Of a DNA stretch of 64,000 nucleotides, positions 50,304 through 59,442 are shown in pieces. Source of the stretch: Priestia megaterium (lineage in GTDB: Bacteria > Bacillota > Bacilli > Bacillales > Bacillaceae_H); the NCBI GenBank assembly GCA_008180335.1, contig VTEF01000002.1:733307-797306 (forward strand), in the 5' to 3' direction. How positions within the stretch are numbered: the stretch's first letter is position 1; each line of letters begins with the position of its first letter. Position numbers and translations under genes: made by a program. The notes under the pieces were generated by a model. It was not told where the DNA came from. It was given only the letters and a program-made list of their open reading frames with translations, and made no database searches.

Positions 50304-51248
50304 ATGGAGAAAGAGAAATTAAATAAAGTGGTGGAAGCAGCTAAAATGTATTATTTGCTTGATTATAATCAAAATGAAATAGCAAAACAATTAGGTGTTT
50401 CAAGGCCGACGGTGTCGCGTTTACTGCAAACGGCAAAAGCCGAAGGGATTGTCCAAATTAAAATTGTTGATTCTACTATTGATGTTAATCAATTGGCATC
50501 AGAAATTGAAAAAAAATTCAACATTAAGAAAGTAATTGTTACATCTGTGCCGCAGGATGATCCTCATATGATTAAAAACTATTTAGGAGAAGCGGCAGCG
50601 AACTATCTTGATGAAATAGTAAAAGATGGGGATATTATCGGGGTAACATGGGGAACAACGCTTTATCATGTGGGGATGGAGTTAAAGAAAAAGTATGTAA
50701 AAGATGTAAAAGTCGTTCAATTAAAAGGCGGGGTTAGTCATTCAGAGCAGAACACATATGCATCTGAAATTTTACACTTGTTTGGAAATGCTTATAATAC
50801 GGCTCCTCTGCATCTGCCATTGCCGGCTATCGTCGACCATGTCGTGGTAAAAAGGGCCATGGAAGCAGATCGTCATATTAAACGGATTCTAGAATTAGGA
50901 AGAGAAGCAAACATTGCGGTATTTACGACGGGTCCGATTAAATCGGAATCTTTGCTTTTTCAGTTAGGTTATTTCTCAGATGAGGATTTACAGATGCTTA
51001 ATCCTTATGCAGTAGGAGATATTTGTTCCCATTTCTTTGATAAAGAAGGAAAGATATGCAATGAAAGCTTGGATGAGCGTACATTGGGCTTAGAGCTGGA
51101 GGAATTGAAAAAGAAGGAATATTCAATTCTTGTAGCAGGCGGGCATCATAAAGTAGACGGAATTCACGGTGCTTTAAAAGGAAATCTTGTGAATGTGCTC
51201 GTTACTGATCAGTTTACGGCGCGTCTTCTCCTTGATAAACAAGATTAA
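50304..51248 (+). CDS. deoR: Deoxyribonucleoside regulator DeoR (SorC family)
   Basis: Repressor of 314 residues. N-terminal HTH with NEIAKQLGVSRPTVSRLL (about 21-40); the rest is a SorC-type sugar-phosphate-binding domain (DIIGVTWGTTLYHVGMELKK and VVQLKGGVSHSEQNTYA). In B. subtilis DeoR binds deoxyribose-5-phosphate and controls the deoxynucleoside catabolic genes. Here pdp, deoC, cdd and nupC follow directly, and DeoR-type palindromes lie before deoR and before pdp. ATG start after GAGGGGGA. Confidence 0.92.
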   Translation: MEKEKLNKVVEAAKMYYLLDYNQNEIAKQLGVSRPTVSRLLQTAKAEGIVQIKIVDSTIDVNQLASEIEKKFNIKKVIVTSVPQDDPHMIKNYLGEAAANYLDEIVKDGDIIGVTWGTTLYHVGMELKKKYVKDVKVVQLKGGVSHSEQNTYASEILHLFGNAYNTAPLHLPLPAIVDHVVVKRAMEADRHIKRILELGREANIAVFTTGPIKSESLLFQLGYFSDEDLQMLNPYAVGDICSHFFDKEGKICNESLDERTLGLELEELKKKEYSILVAGGHHKVDGIHGALKGNLVNVLVTDQFTARLLLDKQD

Positions 51249-51257
51249 TATGAGCTG

Positions 51258-51291
51258 AAAAACCTTACAAAAGTGCTTTGTAAGGTTTTTT
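51258..51291 (+). terminator. Terminator between deoR and pdp
   Basis: AAAAACCTTACAAA pairs with TTTGTAAGGTTTTT. It separates regulator and catabolic genes into two units. Confidence 0.85.
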
Positions 51292-51300
51292 AGTAAAAAA

Positions 51301-51342
51301 CATTGAACAAATGTAAATATTAAAGTTTACATTTGTTCAATG
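51301..51342. promoter_or_regulatory. Perfect 17-bp palindrome, DeoR operator before pdp
   Basis: CATTGAACAAATGTAAA (51301-51317) and its exact complement TTTACATTTGTTCAATG (51326-51342) are separated by eight bases. The ATTGAACAAA half is shared with the site upstream of deoR. Confidence 0.75.
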
Positions 51343-51369
51343 TTGATGTATATTTGTAATGTAAGTTAT

Positions 51370-51383
51370 TGAAAGCGTTTAAA
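51370..51383 (+). promoter_or_regulatory. cre site (CcpA) before pdp
   Basis: TGAAAGCGTTTAAA fits TGNAANCGNTNNCA with one mismatch. It lies between the DeoR palindrome and the pdp ribosome site, so glucose repression of the operon is likely. Confidence 0.65.
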
Positions 51384-51425
51384 TGCCAATCTAAACAGAC
51401 AATGTATCTAAGGGAGGCAGTACTT

Positions 51426-52727
51426 ATGAGAATGGTAGACTTAATTGAAAAGAAAAGAAATGGACAAGAATTAAGTAAAGCTGAAATTGATTTTATTATT
51501 ACAGAATATACAAATGGTAATTTGCCTGATTATCAAATGTCAGCATTTGCAATGGCTGTTTATTTTCAAGGCATGACGCAAGAAGAACGTGTTCATTTAA
51601 CAGAAGCAATGGTTCGATCTGGTGATCAAATTGACTTAAGTAACATAGAAGGAATTAAAGTGGATAAACATAGTACTGGTGGGGTAGGAGATACAACGAC
51701 ACTTGTATTAGGACCACTTGTTGCGGCACTTGGTGTACCTGTTGCTAAAATGTCAGGAAGAGGTTTAGGACATACAGGTGGAACAATTGATAAATTAGAA
51801 GCTGTACCTGGCTTCCACGTGGAGATTACGAATGAAGAGTTTATTCATTTAGTCAACACAAACAAACTTGCCGTTATTGGTCAAAGCGGAGACTTAACTC
51901 CAGCTGATAAAAGCCTTTATGCACTTCGTGATGTAACAGCAACAGTTGATTCCATTCCGCTTATTGCAAGCTCAATTATGAGTAAAAAGATTGCAGCGGG
52001 TGCTGATGCGATTTGCTTAGACGTTAAAACAGGTAACGGTGCATTTATGAAAAAGCTTGAAGATGCAGAAGAATTAGCAAAAGCAATGGTTGAAATCGGA
52101 AAAGGCGTAGGCCGAGACACAAAAGCAATTATCTCTGATATGAGTCAGCCGCTTGGCTTTGCAGTAGGAAATGCACTTGAAGTGAAAGAAGCAATCGACA
52201 CTCTAAAAGGTGAAGGACCAGAAGACTTAACAGAGCTATGTTTGACTTTAGGCAGTCATATGGTGATGCTTGCTAATAAAGCTGACAACCTTGAAGAAGC
52301 GCGCACTATGCTGAAAGAAGTTATCGAAAATGGAAAAGCATTAGAATCATTTAAAACATTCCTTGCTGCTCAAGGCGGCGATGCTTCTGTCGTTGAAGAT
52401 CAGTCAAAACTTCCAGAAGCGGCATACAAAATTGCTGTTCCAGCAAAAGAAGATGGTTATGTGTCTGAAATCATTGCAGAAGAAATTGGTGTAGCAGCAA
52501 TGAAACTTGGTGCAGGAAGAATTACAAAAGAATCAGCTATTGATTTAGCTGTTGGAGTTGTATTGCATAAAAAAGTTGGGAACGCTGTTAAAAAGGGCGA
52601 ACCTCTTGTTACAATTCACAGCAATTCAGAAGATGTAAAAGAAGTAATGGACGTTATTTACAGTTCTTATACCGTTGTGCCTGAAAAAGTTACGGCTCCA
52701 ACACTTATTTATAAAGAAATTCATTAA
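51426..52727 (+). CDS. pdp: Pyrimidine-nucleoside phosphorylase
   Basis: Protein of 433 residues, the length of B. subtilis Pdp. It phosphorolyses uridine, thymidine and deoxyuridine. Seen: N-terminal helical lobe with [16 protein letters not shown], the phosphate-binding [11 protein letters not shown], the family signature [16 protein letters not shown], and [10 protein letters not shown]-terminal domain completes the fold. ATG 51426 is chosen because AAGGGAGGC lies eight bases upstream; in-frame codons from 51369 overlap the cre site. First catabolic gene of the pdp-deoC-cdd-nupC series. Confidence 0.95.
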   Translation: MRMVDLIEKKRNGQELSKAEIDFIITEYTNGNLPDYQMSAFAMAVYFQGMTQEERVHLTEAMVRSGDQIDLSNIEGIKVDKHSTGGVGDTTTLVLGPLVAALGVPVAKMSGRGLGHTGGTIDKLEAVPGFHVEITNEEFIHLVNTNKLAVIGQSGDLTPADKSLYALRDVTATVDSIPLIASSIMSKKIAAGADAICLDVKTGNGAFMKKLEDAEELAKAMVEIGKGVGRDTKAIISDMSQPLGFAVGNALEVKEAIDTLKGEGPEDLTELCLTLGSHMVMLANKADNLEEARTMLKEVIENGKALESFKTFLAAQGGDASVVEDQSKLPEAAYKIAVPAKEDGYVSEIIAEEIGVAAMKLGAGRITKESAIDLAVGVVLHKKVGNAVKKGEPLVTIHSNSEDVKEVMDVIYSSYTVVPEKVTAPTLIYKEIH

Positions 52728-52763
52728 TCAAAAATCAAACGAACGAGAGGAAGAGAAAAGAAA

Positions 52764-53438
52764 ATGAGTAACGAAATTACAAAAATTATTGACCATACAT
52801 TATTAAAAGCAAACACAACAGAAGAACAAATTACCGTACTAGCACAAGAGGCAAAACAATATTCATTTGCATCAGTTTGTGTAAACCCGACTTGGGTAAA
52901 GAAAGCGGCAGAGCTATTAAAAGATGCACCGGAAGTAAAAGTATGCACAGTGATTGGTTTTCCGCTTGGAGCAACAACTTCAGATGTGAAAGCTTTTGAA
53001 ACGATTAATGCGATTGAAAACGGAGCAGACGAAGTAGATATGGTAATTAACATCGGTGCTTTAAAAGATAAGCAATACGATCTTGTCGAAAAAGATATTA
53101 AATCTGTTGTTGAAGCGGCTAAAGGAAAAGCTTTAGTAAAGGTTATCATCGAAACATGCTTATTAACAGATGAAGAAAAAGTAAAAGCTTGTGAACTTTC
53201 AAAGAAAGCTGGAGCTGATTTCGTTAAAACATCAACTGGCTTCTCTACTGGAGGCGCAACTGTTGAAGACGTTGCTCTTATGAGAAAAACAGTTGGACCA
53301 GAAATGGGAGTTAAAGCATCTGGCGGGGTAAGAGGTTTAGAAGATGCAAAAGCAATGATCGAAGCCGGCGCTACTCGAATTGGTGCAAGCTCAGGCGTAT
53401 CCATTGCTAAAGGTGAAGTAAGCACAAGCAATTACTAA
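52764..53438 (+). CDS. deoC: Deoxyribose-phosphate aldolase
   Basis: Class I aldolase of 224 residues splitting 2-deoxyribose-5-phosphate into glyceraldehyde-3-phosphate and acetaldehyde. TIM-barrel motifs: [23 protein letters not shown], the VIGFPLG loop, DMVINIG, and the Schiff-base Lys155 in DFVKTSTGF, followed by KASGGVR. It acts directly after Pdp and a phosphopentomutase (not encoded here). ATG start after GAGAGGAAG. The dense reverse-strand open frame over this gene is a coding shadow. Confidence 0.96.
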   Translation: MSNEITKIIDHTLLKANTTEEQITVLAQEAKQYSFASVCVNPTWVKKAAELLKDAPEVKVCTVIGFPLGATTSDVKAFETINAIENGADEVDMVINIGALKDKQYDLVEKDIKSVVEAAKGKALVKVIIETCLLTDEEKVKACELSKKAGADFVKTSTGFSTGGATVEDVALMRKTVGPEMGVKASGGVRGLEDAKAMIEAGATRIGASSGVSIAKGEVSTSNY

Positions 53439-53568
53439 GTTTCACTTTAATTAAGAATCGGTTTTATCTTGATTCAAGATAAAGTGTTGGGAACAAGACA
53501 ATTAACCGGTTAGCTTTCTGGAGTTAGAAAGCTAACCTACTTTAAAACATGCAAAGGGATGATAAATG

Positions 53569-53967
53569 ATGGAGCCAAAACAATTAATTAATGAAGCCAT
53601 TATTGCGAGTAAAAATGCCTATGTTGCATATTCAAATTTCCATGTTGGTGCGGCAATCTTAACAAAAGGTGATAAGATTTATCGTGGATGCAATATTGAA
53701 AACGCTTCCTACGGACTGACGAATTGTGCGGAAAGAACAGCTATATTTAAAGCAGTTTCAGAAGGTGAAAAAGAGTTCCAAGCTATTGCAATTGTAGGCG
53801 ATACAGAAGGTCCAATTTCTCCTTGTGGAGCTTGCAGACAAGTTCTTGCTGAATTTTGCACAGACGATACAAAAATTATTTTGGCAAATTTAAAGGGCGA
53901 CTATGTTGTTAAGGATATTAATGAATTATTGCCAGGATTCTTTTCATCTAAAGATTTACAAAAATAA
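53569..53967 (+). CDS. cdd: Cytidine deaminase
   Basis: Tetrameric-type cytidine deaminase of 132 residues. Zinc site: CAERTA with the catalytic Glu two residues after the first Cys, and PCGACRQ with the other two Cys. The N-terminal AYVAYSNFHVGAAI and GCNIENASYG segments bind nucleoside. It converts (deoxy)cytidine to (deoxy)uridine, the substrate of Pdp. Two adjacent ATGs (53566, 53569) follow AAAGGGATG; either could start. It lies 127 bases after deoC. Confidence 0.95.
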   Translation: MEPKQLINEAIIASKNAYVAYSNFHVGAAILTKGDKIYRGCNIENASYGLTNCAERTAIFKAVSEGEKEFQAIAIVGDTEGPISPCGACRQVLAEFCTDDTKIILANLKGDYVVKDINELLPGFFSSKDLQK

Positions 53968-54102
53968 GTTGATGTTTCGTTGAACATAAATATTTATTAC
54001 AGCAGTAATACTTGTGGGGATCATACGTTACTTCAAATTTCGAAGTGAATATGTTTTACTTATATTCTATAAGAGATAAATTTGCACTACGCGGGGGATA
54101 CT

Positions 54103-55284
54103 ATGAACTACTTAATTGGGATTTTAGGGTTGCTTATCGTTTTTGGATTAGCATTTATCGCAAGCAACAATCGCAAAGAAATAAAGTATAAGCCAATTAT
54201 CGTTATGATTGTTCTTCAACTTCTCTTAGCTACAGTTTTATTAAATACGAAGTTTGGTTTCATTATTATTGATACCATTGCTAAAGTATTTGGCAAATTG
54301 TTAGAGTATGCAGCTGAAGGAATCGAGTTTGTATTTGGCGGGATGGCGAATGAAGGAGCAGCTCCATTTTTCTTAACAGTTCTCCTTCCAATTGTCTTTA
54401 TTTCCGTATTGATTGGGATTTTGCAGCACTTCAAGATTTTACCGTTTATCATGAAAGGGATTGGACTAGTCCTTAGTAAAATTAACGGCATGGGGAAACT
54501 GGAGTCTTATAACGCAGTAGCATCTGCAATTGTTGGACAATCAGAAGTCTTCATTACAGTCAAGAAACAGCTCGACAAATTGCCGCCTAATCGTCTATAC
54601 ACACTGTGTGCGTCGGCAATGTCAACAGTTTCAATGTCAATCGTTGGGGCTTATATGACGATGATTGAGCCAAAATACGTTGTAACAGCTATTGTTATCA
54701 ACTTATTTGGCGGTTTTATCATTGCTTCAATTATTAATCCTTATACAGTTAGTGACAGTGAAGATATTTTAGAAGTACAAGCGGAAGAAAAGCAATCTTT
54801 CTTTGAAATGTTAGGGGAATATATTTTAGACGGTTTCAAAGTGGCAATTATTGTTGGTGCGATGTTAATCGGTTTCGTTGCATTAATTGCAGGTATCAAC
54901 AATGTGTTTGAAATGGTCATCGGCATCTCGTTCCAAGACCTTCTTGGTTATGTATTTGCACCGCTTGCATTTATGATGGGAATTCCAGCCTCAGAAATGG
55001 TAGCGGCAGGGGGAATTATGGCAACGAAACTTGTAACAAATGAGTTTGTTGCGATGATGACTTTAGCTGAAATGTCTTCACAATTCAGTGAAAAAACACT
55101 TGGAATTGTCTCTGTGTTTCTTGTTTCTTTTGCTAACTTCTCATCAATCGGTATCGTTTCAGGTGCGGTAAAGGGATTAAGTGAAAAACAAGGAAATACC
55201 GTTGCTCGCTTCGGTCTGCGACTATTATACGGTGCTACGCTTGTGAGCATTTTATCGGCTATCATTGTCAGCTTTATTTTGTAA
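54103..55284 (+). CDS. nupC: Concentrative pyrimidine nucleoside transporter NupC
   Basis: CNT-family nucleoside:cation symporter of 393 residues, the size of B. subtilis NupC. About ten membrane segments; diagnostic are VFGGMANEGAAPFFLTVLLP, GMGKLESYNAVASAIVGQSE with the nucleoside-binding QSE, and FANFSSIGIVSG. It supplies the nucleosides degraded by the preceding enzymes. ATG 54103 after CGGGGGAT; in-frame codons upstream lack a site. Last gene of the series, followed by a terminator. Confidence 0.94.
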   Translation: MNYLIGILGLLIVFGLAFIASNNRKEIKYKPIIVMIVLQLLLATVLLNTKFGFIIIDTIAKVFGKLLEYAAEGIEFVFGGMANEGAAPFFLTVLLPIVFISVLIGILQHFKILPFIMKGIGLVLSKINGMGKLESYNAVASAIVGQSEVFITVKKQLDKLPPNRLYTLCASAMSTVSMSIVGAYMTMIEPKYVVTAIVINLFGGFIIASIINPYTVSDSEDILEVQAEEKQSFFEMLGEYILDGFKVAIIVGAMLIGFVALIAGINNVFEMVIGISFQDLLGYVFAPLAFMMGIPASEMVAAGGIMATKLVTNEFVAMMTLAEMSSQFSEKTLGIVSVFLVSFANFSSIGIVSGAVKGLSEKQGNTVARFGLRLLYGATLVSILSAIIVSFIL

Positions 55285-55295
55285 TTTGAAAAGAT

Positions 55296-55331
55296 AAAAG
55301 CATTTCCACTAGAAATGGGATTGCTTTTTTT
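55296..55331 (+). terminator. Terminator after nupC
   Basis: AAAAGCA and TGCTTTT close a hairpin containing TTCC/GGA pairing, followed by a T-run. Confidence 0.7.
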
Positions 55332-55403
55332 CTTTTGTGAAAAGATAAGAAAAACTTTCACCTCTAAATCATCTGGATATTGGAACTTTTACTAAGGAGG
55401 GAA

Positions 55404-55448
55404 ATGAAAGGCGCGCGAAGTCGTGCTTTTCAAAAAAACTATGGATAG
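55404..55448 (+). CDS. Short upstream ORF overlapping the AmiS/UreI-type gene
   Basis: ATG at 55404 has the strong ribosome site TAAGGAGGG at four bases. The 14-residue product is basic (MKGARSRAFQKNYG). Its stop TAG (55446-55448) overlaps the start codon region of the next gene (ATG 55441). That gene has no ribosome site of its own, so this peptide frame probably serves translational coupling or regulation. Confidence 0.5.
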   Translation: MKGARSRAFQKNYG

Positions 55449-56052
55449 CATTGGGTTATTACTTTCAGGAGCAGCGTTATTTTTAAATGGACTGATGCTG
55501 CTAGGAAAAGCAAATGATAAAAATGTAGGTGTGTTTAATTTATTTGTTGGCGCGTTTCAAGTCATTGTACCGCTTTATTTAATCATTGTTTCAGATCAAA
55601 GCAACTGGATATTATACGAAAAAGCAGCCATCTTTTTATTTGGCTTTACGTATTTATATGTAGGGATTACAGTTATAAAAGGAATGGACGGAACGGGTTT
55701 AGGCTATTATTCATTATGGGTATCGATTATAGCACTTGTCTATATGGTTGTAGCAATTATTCACTATCAGGATATTGTAAACGCAATAACATGGCTGCTG
55801 TGGGCTTTTTTATGGTTTTTATTCTACTTTATCAACACGCAAGACAAAGATATTACAGAATTCGTTGGAAAAGTAGCGATTGTTCAGTCATGGGTTACCT
55901 TAACAATTCCTGCACTATTTACTTTAACGGGTGTATGGGGAACTGAAGGACTTTATAACGCATGGATTGCGGTATTAATCGTGTCTGTTTTCTACTTTGG
56001 ATACATCGGATATAAATTATATTTCGCAGAAAGAAAACTTATAATGAAATAA
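55441..56052 (+). CDS. AmiS/UreI family amide or urea channel
   Basis: Membrane protein of 203 residues with seven hydrophobic segments, matching the AmiS/UreI family (proton-gated urea or amide channels): GLLLSGAALFLNGLMLLGK at the N-terminus, FLFGFTYLYVGI and the central WLLWAFLWFLFYF. The start is ATG 55441, which aligns with relatives that begin just before GLL; a GTG at 55423 in frame adds residues with no homologous character. It lacks a ribosome site and overlaps the short ORF upstream. No urease or amidase gene is nearby, so the substrate is open. Confidence 0.8.
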   Translation: MDSIGLLLSGAALFLNGLMLLGKANDKNVGVFNLFVGAFQVIVPLYLIIVSDQSNWILYEKAAIFLFGFTYLYVGITVIKGMDGTGLGYYSLWVSIIALVYMVVAIIHYQDIVNAITWLLWAFLWFLFYFINTQDKDITEFVGKVAIVQSWVTLTIPALFTLTGVWGTEGLYNAWIAVLIVSVFYFGYIGYKLYFAERKLIMK

Positions 56053-56055
56053 AGC

Positions 56056-56088
56056 AAAAAATCCTAACTAATCATGTTAGGATTTTTT
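56056..56088 (+). terminator. Terminator after the AmiS/UreI-type gene
   Basis: AAAAATCCTAAC pairs with GTTAGGATTTTT. Confidence 0.85.
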
Positions 56089-56207
56089 AATGTCTTTTAT
56101 TAACCATAATTTTATTATGTAAACAAACAGTCTTAATGTCTTATCAACCATTTTTGGTCAAAGTTAAAAAGCAATGCATCATTTTACAACAAAAAATAAC
56201 AACAGGC

Positions 56208-56771
56208 TTACTTTCCTTTTTGAAAATGCAGGAATATATCCGTAATCAGTTTAGATAGTATCATTATAACGACATAGCTTAAAAATAAATGGAAGTGATT
56301 CACACCTTGATATAATGTAAATAGGTTAAACGAAACAAGCAGCGGTTTGAAAATAAATGAAAGAAAAAGAACTAATAGCGATGTATAAAGATAATAATTC
56401 CTCTTGGTATTTACTGTCCATTGATAAACGAGCATAAATAATACTGGTATAAGAGAAGCATCGAGTACAAGGCTGTTTGGCGTAAAAGGAAACAGTTGAT
56501 AAGGATAATTCCACAAGCCTTGTTTCGTACCAAAAGCATCACAGTATCCAAACCACACATGAATATTAAATCCAAAAAAGCCAATTTGAAATGCTCTCTT
56601 GCGATCAAGTGTAAAATAAAGTACAACAAGAGGCGCAATAAACATGAAGACAAGAAACCAGAATTGCCATGTGTTGAATGAAGAAAAATTGTTCCAGTAA
56701 GTAAGCCAATCTTGAGATATGCTTTGCTGCTTTTCAGTTATTTGATCTAACATTTGGTCTTGATTAGCCAT
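56208..56771 (-). CDS. CBO0543 family membrane protein
   Basis: Membrane protein of 187 residues with about five hydrophobic segments. Family marks: RKRAFQIGFFGFNIHVWFGY, DAFGTKQGLWNYPYQLFPF and LDASLIPVLFMLVYQW. Function unknown, with a layout recalling small carotenoid-biosynthesis or septation-like membrane proteins. ATG 56771 is preferred because AAGGCAGGG lies just upstream; in-frame codons to 56855 add a polar extension without a site. Confidence 0.8.
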   Translation of the reverse strand: MANQDQMLDQITEKQQSISQDWLTYWNNFSSFNTWQFWFLVFMFIAPLVVLYFTLDRKRAFQIGFFGFNIHVWFGYCDAFGTKQGLWNYPYQLFPFTPNSLVLDASLIPVLFMLVYQWTVNTKRNYYLYTSLLVLFLSFIFKPLLVSFNLFTLYQGVNHFHLFLSYVVIMILSKLITDIFLHFQKGK

Positions 56772-57031
56772 GTTTATCCCTGCCTTATATTCGATCTTAT
56801 TGTTATAATTGCCTAATTCTAATGAGTTTATGTGAAAATAAGACATTAACAGCAAGCGTTAAGGGGGAAGTATTGCTGCATAGATATATTAGTCGTCCTA
56901 GATGTTATTTCACCGCAGTTTACAGCTCTATCACCAGTAAAAAAGGATACATTTCACGATTCTGCTGAAGAAAGTGCTATTACGAAAGCGGTGACCTAGA
57001 CATTAGCTTGTTCTATAAAAATTGTTTCTTA

Positions 57032-57589
57032 CTAGTGAGAGTGTCCGTATCGTTTTAGAAGCTCTTTTGATGACATAATGATAAATTTTGGAACTAATAA
57101 TTCTCTTCGTTGTTTTAGCCGCTTATGTCCTAGAGGATGGAAAATACATAATAATACTTGGAAATATCTTTTTTTGAAAGCTGTGAGTGTTCCCTTTGGC
57201 AAATCATAGGTCAAAAACCCGTATTGACAAGCCCCTCTGTACAAAAGAGAAACTCCATAAAGTGCTTTGACTTGTTGATATGAGGGAGATTCAATGACAG
57301 AACATAATTGTTTTAGAGAATGATTAACGGATGTGATGAGCAACTTGGCTAAATGGAAAGAAGAACAAGAAAACTTTAAAAACTCTGCTAGCTTCCTGTT
57401 GTTAAAGTGGAGTTCTAAAACAGCATCTCCTTCTGTGATTATACTTCCATCAGATAAATAAAGCGGACTGCCATAATAAGTGGTAGCTTTAAATGAAAAC
57501 AAGTCACTTTTCTCAACCATTTGCAGGCGGGAGAGCTTATAATAAACGTTCTCCCATATCATCCATATGCATAAAACCAATGTCTTCAT
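57032..57589 (-). CDS. YkoP-like protein
   Basis: Protein of 185 residues resembling B. subtilis YkoP: an N-terminal hydrophobic segment with WMIWENVYYKLSRLQ, then a beta-rich part containing LSDGSIITEGDAVLELHFNN and a later GVSLLYRGACQYGF. Uncharacterised family. The ribosome site is weak (AGAGG at about 11 bases). The PAP2 gene starts upstream on the same strand with a 54-base gap, so the two may be one operon. Confidence 0.7.
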   Translation of the reverse strand: MKTLVLCIWMIWENVYYKLSRLQMVEKSDLFSFKATTYYGSPLYLSDGSIITEGDAVLELHFNNRKLAEFLKFSCSSFHLAKLLITSVNHSLKQLCSVIESPSYQQVKALYGVSLLYRGACQYGFLTYDLPKGTLTAFKKRYFQVLLCIFHPLGHKRLKQRRELLVPKFIIMSSKELLKRYGHSH

Positions 57590-57643
57590 GTGATCAGGTA
57601 ACCTCTCTGTTTGTATGAAAGTTTAACCGAACGCCTTTGGCAG

Positions 57644-58162
57644 TTAGAGACGAAAAAAAGGATGAAAGAAACGTGCAGTCTTAGAAATCACAATGCTCGT
57701 TAAACTGCCGATAAAGGCGCTTCTAATAATATCAGAAGGGTAGTGGTGTCCCACCCAAATTCTTGAAAATCCTGTTAGAAAGGACAAGCCCCACATAAAC
57801 AAACCTAACGATCGTTTATAAAGCAAAATAGAAGTTGATACGGCAAAAGTAAGCAATGTATGTTTGCTTAGAAATGAAGAATCCGTTTTTGAAGGAATAA
57901 GTATACCGACACGGCGTTTTACAAACGGACGAGGCTTAAAGTAAAAACATTTAATTACAGTGTTTATAAACACTGTAATTGCCGCAGATGTTATCGCATA
58001 TAATGCGACTTTTCTTTGCAAATGATTTCGAAACCACATAAAAATCAAAACAGATGTAAATACATATCGAATCCGATTTGAAATGAATATCATCAGCATA
58101 TCTAATAGAGAAAATCGGCCTGCTAACCGATTGATTGTTCTAAATACTTTGTAATCCATCAT
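57644..58162 (-). CDS. PAP2 family phosphatase (BcrC-like undecaprenyl-diphosphatase)
   Basis: Membrane phosphatase of 172 residues with about five segments. Three PAP2 motifs: KCFYFKPRP (KxxxxxxRP), SFLSKHT (usually SFPSDHT or SGH; the catalytic His is kept but Pro is Leu and Asp/Gly is Lys), and SRIWVGHHYPSD (SRxxxxxHxxxD). Likely dephosphorylates undecaprenyl pyrophosphate or another lipid phosphate outside the membrane. The altered second motif may shift specificity. AAGGAGGC precedes the ATG at 58162. Confidence 0.82.
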   Translation of the reverse strand: MMDYKVFRTINRLAGRFSLLDMLMIFISNRIRYVFTSVLIFMWFRNHLQRKVALYAITSAAITVFINTVIKCFYFKPRPFVKRRVGILIPSKTDSSFLSKHTLLTFAVSTSILLYKRSLGLFMWGLSFLTGFSRIWVGHHYPSDIIRSAFIGSLTSIVISKTARFFHPFFRL

Positions 58163-58223
58163 AAATGCCTCCTTGCTTTTTAAATGTATGTAAATTAACC
58201 CTGCTGCAACAAATAAAAAGTTG

Positions 58224-58254
58224 AACGCAACATAATCATGATTATGTTGCGCTT
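58224..58254 (-). terminator. Terminator after the YhcN-like lipoprotein gene
   Basis: GCGCAACATAAT and ATTATGTTGCG form a near-perfect hairpin just past the stop at 58267, with a T-rich tail on the minus strand. Confidence 0.8.
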
Positions 58255-58266
58255 AACCATTTTTGT

Positions 58267-58836
58267 TTAACGAGGATTAGGAAATGCTCTGCGAACCGTT
58301 TCAGTAAATTCTTCAAAGAATCCTTCTATTGGATCACCTTGATTGATTCTTTCACCATAATCTGTCATTCGGTCCACAAAGTCAGGGTTTGATGATACAA
58401 ATACTTCCTGAATATCAGGATCCGCAGCCCTTACTTGATCTGCAACCTTCTTTTCTATACGATCTGTTACTTCTCCTTTTGCTCCATCATGCAAAACAAC
58501 TGCAACGTAAGCGTTTCTGTTTGTAACGATTACGTTTGCACGGTCTACTTCGTCTAATTTAACAACTCGATCTGCAGCTTCATCCGCAACCTCTAAACGC
58601 GTTTGATTGCCATTATCTTGATCAACGTTATTATTATCATCTTGAATGTTTCCGTTGTCAGGATCAAATCCAACATTTTGTGGACCATCGTTGAGGCGGG
58701 CGTTGTCCTGTCTTTGTTCAGAAGGTTCTTCAGTTGGATCTGGCTCGGCTTCATCTTGTGTAGCGTTACAGCCAAAAAGGAACCCTGCAGATAAAACGGT
58801 CGATAAGAGACCGAATAAATATTTTCTTTCCTTCAT
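58267..58836 (-). CDS. YhcN/YlaJ family sporulation lipoprotein
   Basis: Lipoprotein of 189 residues. Signal peptide with lipobox GFLFGCNAT (Cys at about 23), then an acidic Asn/Asp/Gln-rich linker (about 28-80) and a conserved C-terminal domain with ADEAADRVVKLDEVDRANVI, NRNAYVAVVL and VSSNPDFVDRM. YhcN/YlaJ proteins are made in the forespore and sit at the spore inner membrane; they affect germination and outgrowth. AAGGAGTG precedes the ATG. Monocistronic. Confidence 0.88.
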   Translation of the reverse strand: MKERKYLFGLLSTVLSAGFLFGCNATQDEAEPDPTEEPSEQRQDNARLNDGPQNVGFDPDNGNIQDDNNNVDQDNGNQTRLEVADEAADRVVKLDEVDRANVIVTNRNAYVAVVLHDGAKGEVTDRIEKKVADQVRAADPDIQEVFVSSNPDFVDRMTDYGERINQGDPIEGFFEEFTETVRRAFPNPR

Positions 58837-59026
58837 TTTGTCTTCACTCCTTGTAAGAATTATATCTCTTATAAGGTCTGCACTATTTCTTAAAACATAC
58901 AGGTAAAATTAGGAAATAAAATAGAAACAGGATCATTTTTCTAGTATAGATAAGGATATTCATCAAAAAATAAAGACGTTGAAAGAGTATTTTCTTTTAA
59001 ACAAATATTAAAGGGGGAGCAATCTA

Positions 59027-59230
59027 ATGAATAACTTTCGCTGGTTAACATCCTTATTTAATTTCAATGGAATGAATACAGGAATATTCAATAAAAGACG
59101 CAACAACAGAGGAATGATGTTTTCTGTATTAGGTTTAGGAGTTGGGGCTCTTGCGACATATGGAATGACAAGAATGCGCGGCAATAAAATCGCACCGGCC
59201 ATTGTACAAACAATGAGAAACAGGTTCTAG
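59027..59230 (+). CDS. Small protein, DUF3918-like (YrzQ-type)
   Basis: Protein of 67 residues: polar, Asn/Arg-rich N-terminus, a short hydrophobic stretch (MMFSVLGLGVGALATYG) and a basic C-terminus (MTRMRGNKIAP). It resembles short DUF3918/YrzQ proteins. Function unknown. AAAGGGGGAGC precedes the ATG; a terminator follows. Confidence 0.7.
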   Translation: MNNFRWLTSLFNFNGMNTGIFNKRRNNRGMMFSVLGLGVGALATYGMTRMRGNKIAPAIVQTMRNRF

Positions 59231-59258
59231 CGCAGATAAAAAATGATTCTCTAACTAC

Positions 59259-59307
59259 AAAAAAGCACCTATTTTCTGTAGAGTCGTTAGAAAATAGGTG
59301 CTCTTTA
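59259..59307 (+). terminator. Terminator after the DUF3918-like gene
   Basis: AAAGCACCTATTTTCT pairs with AGAAAATAGGTGCTCTT. Confidence 0.8.
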
Positions 59308-59442
59308 TTATGGTCCTCTTTTATGGTTAATTAAAAAGTATGGATGGATATAAATGTAATGATCGAACGATGAATATATGCGATTAATGGAGGTTCATGA
59401 TAAAATAACCAAGATAGGATTTTTTAGTAAAGGGGATAGGTC

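Noticed and set aside
52724..53431. Long reverse-strand frame of 235 codons over deoC
   Set aside because: Low-complexity Ser/Ala/Thr composition mirrors the codon bias of deoC; a coding shadow.
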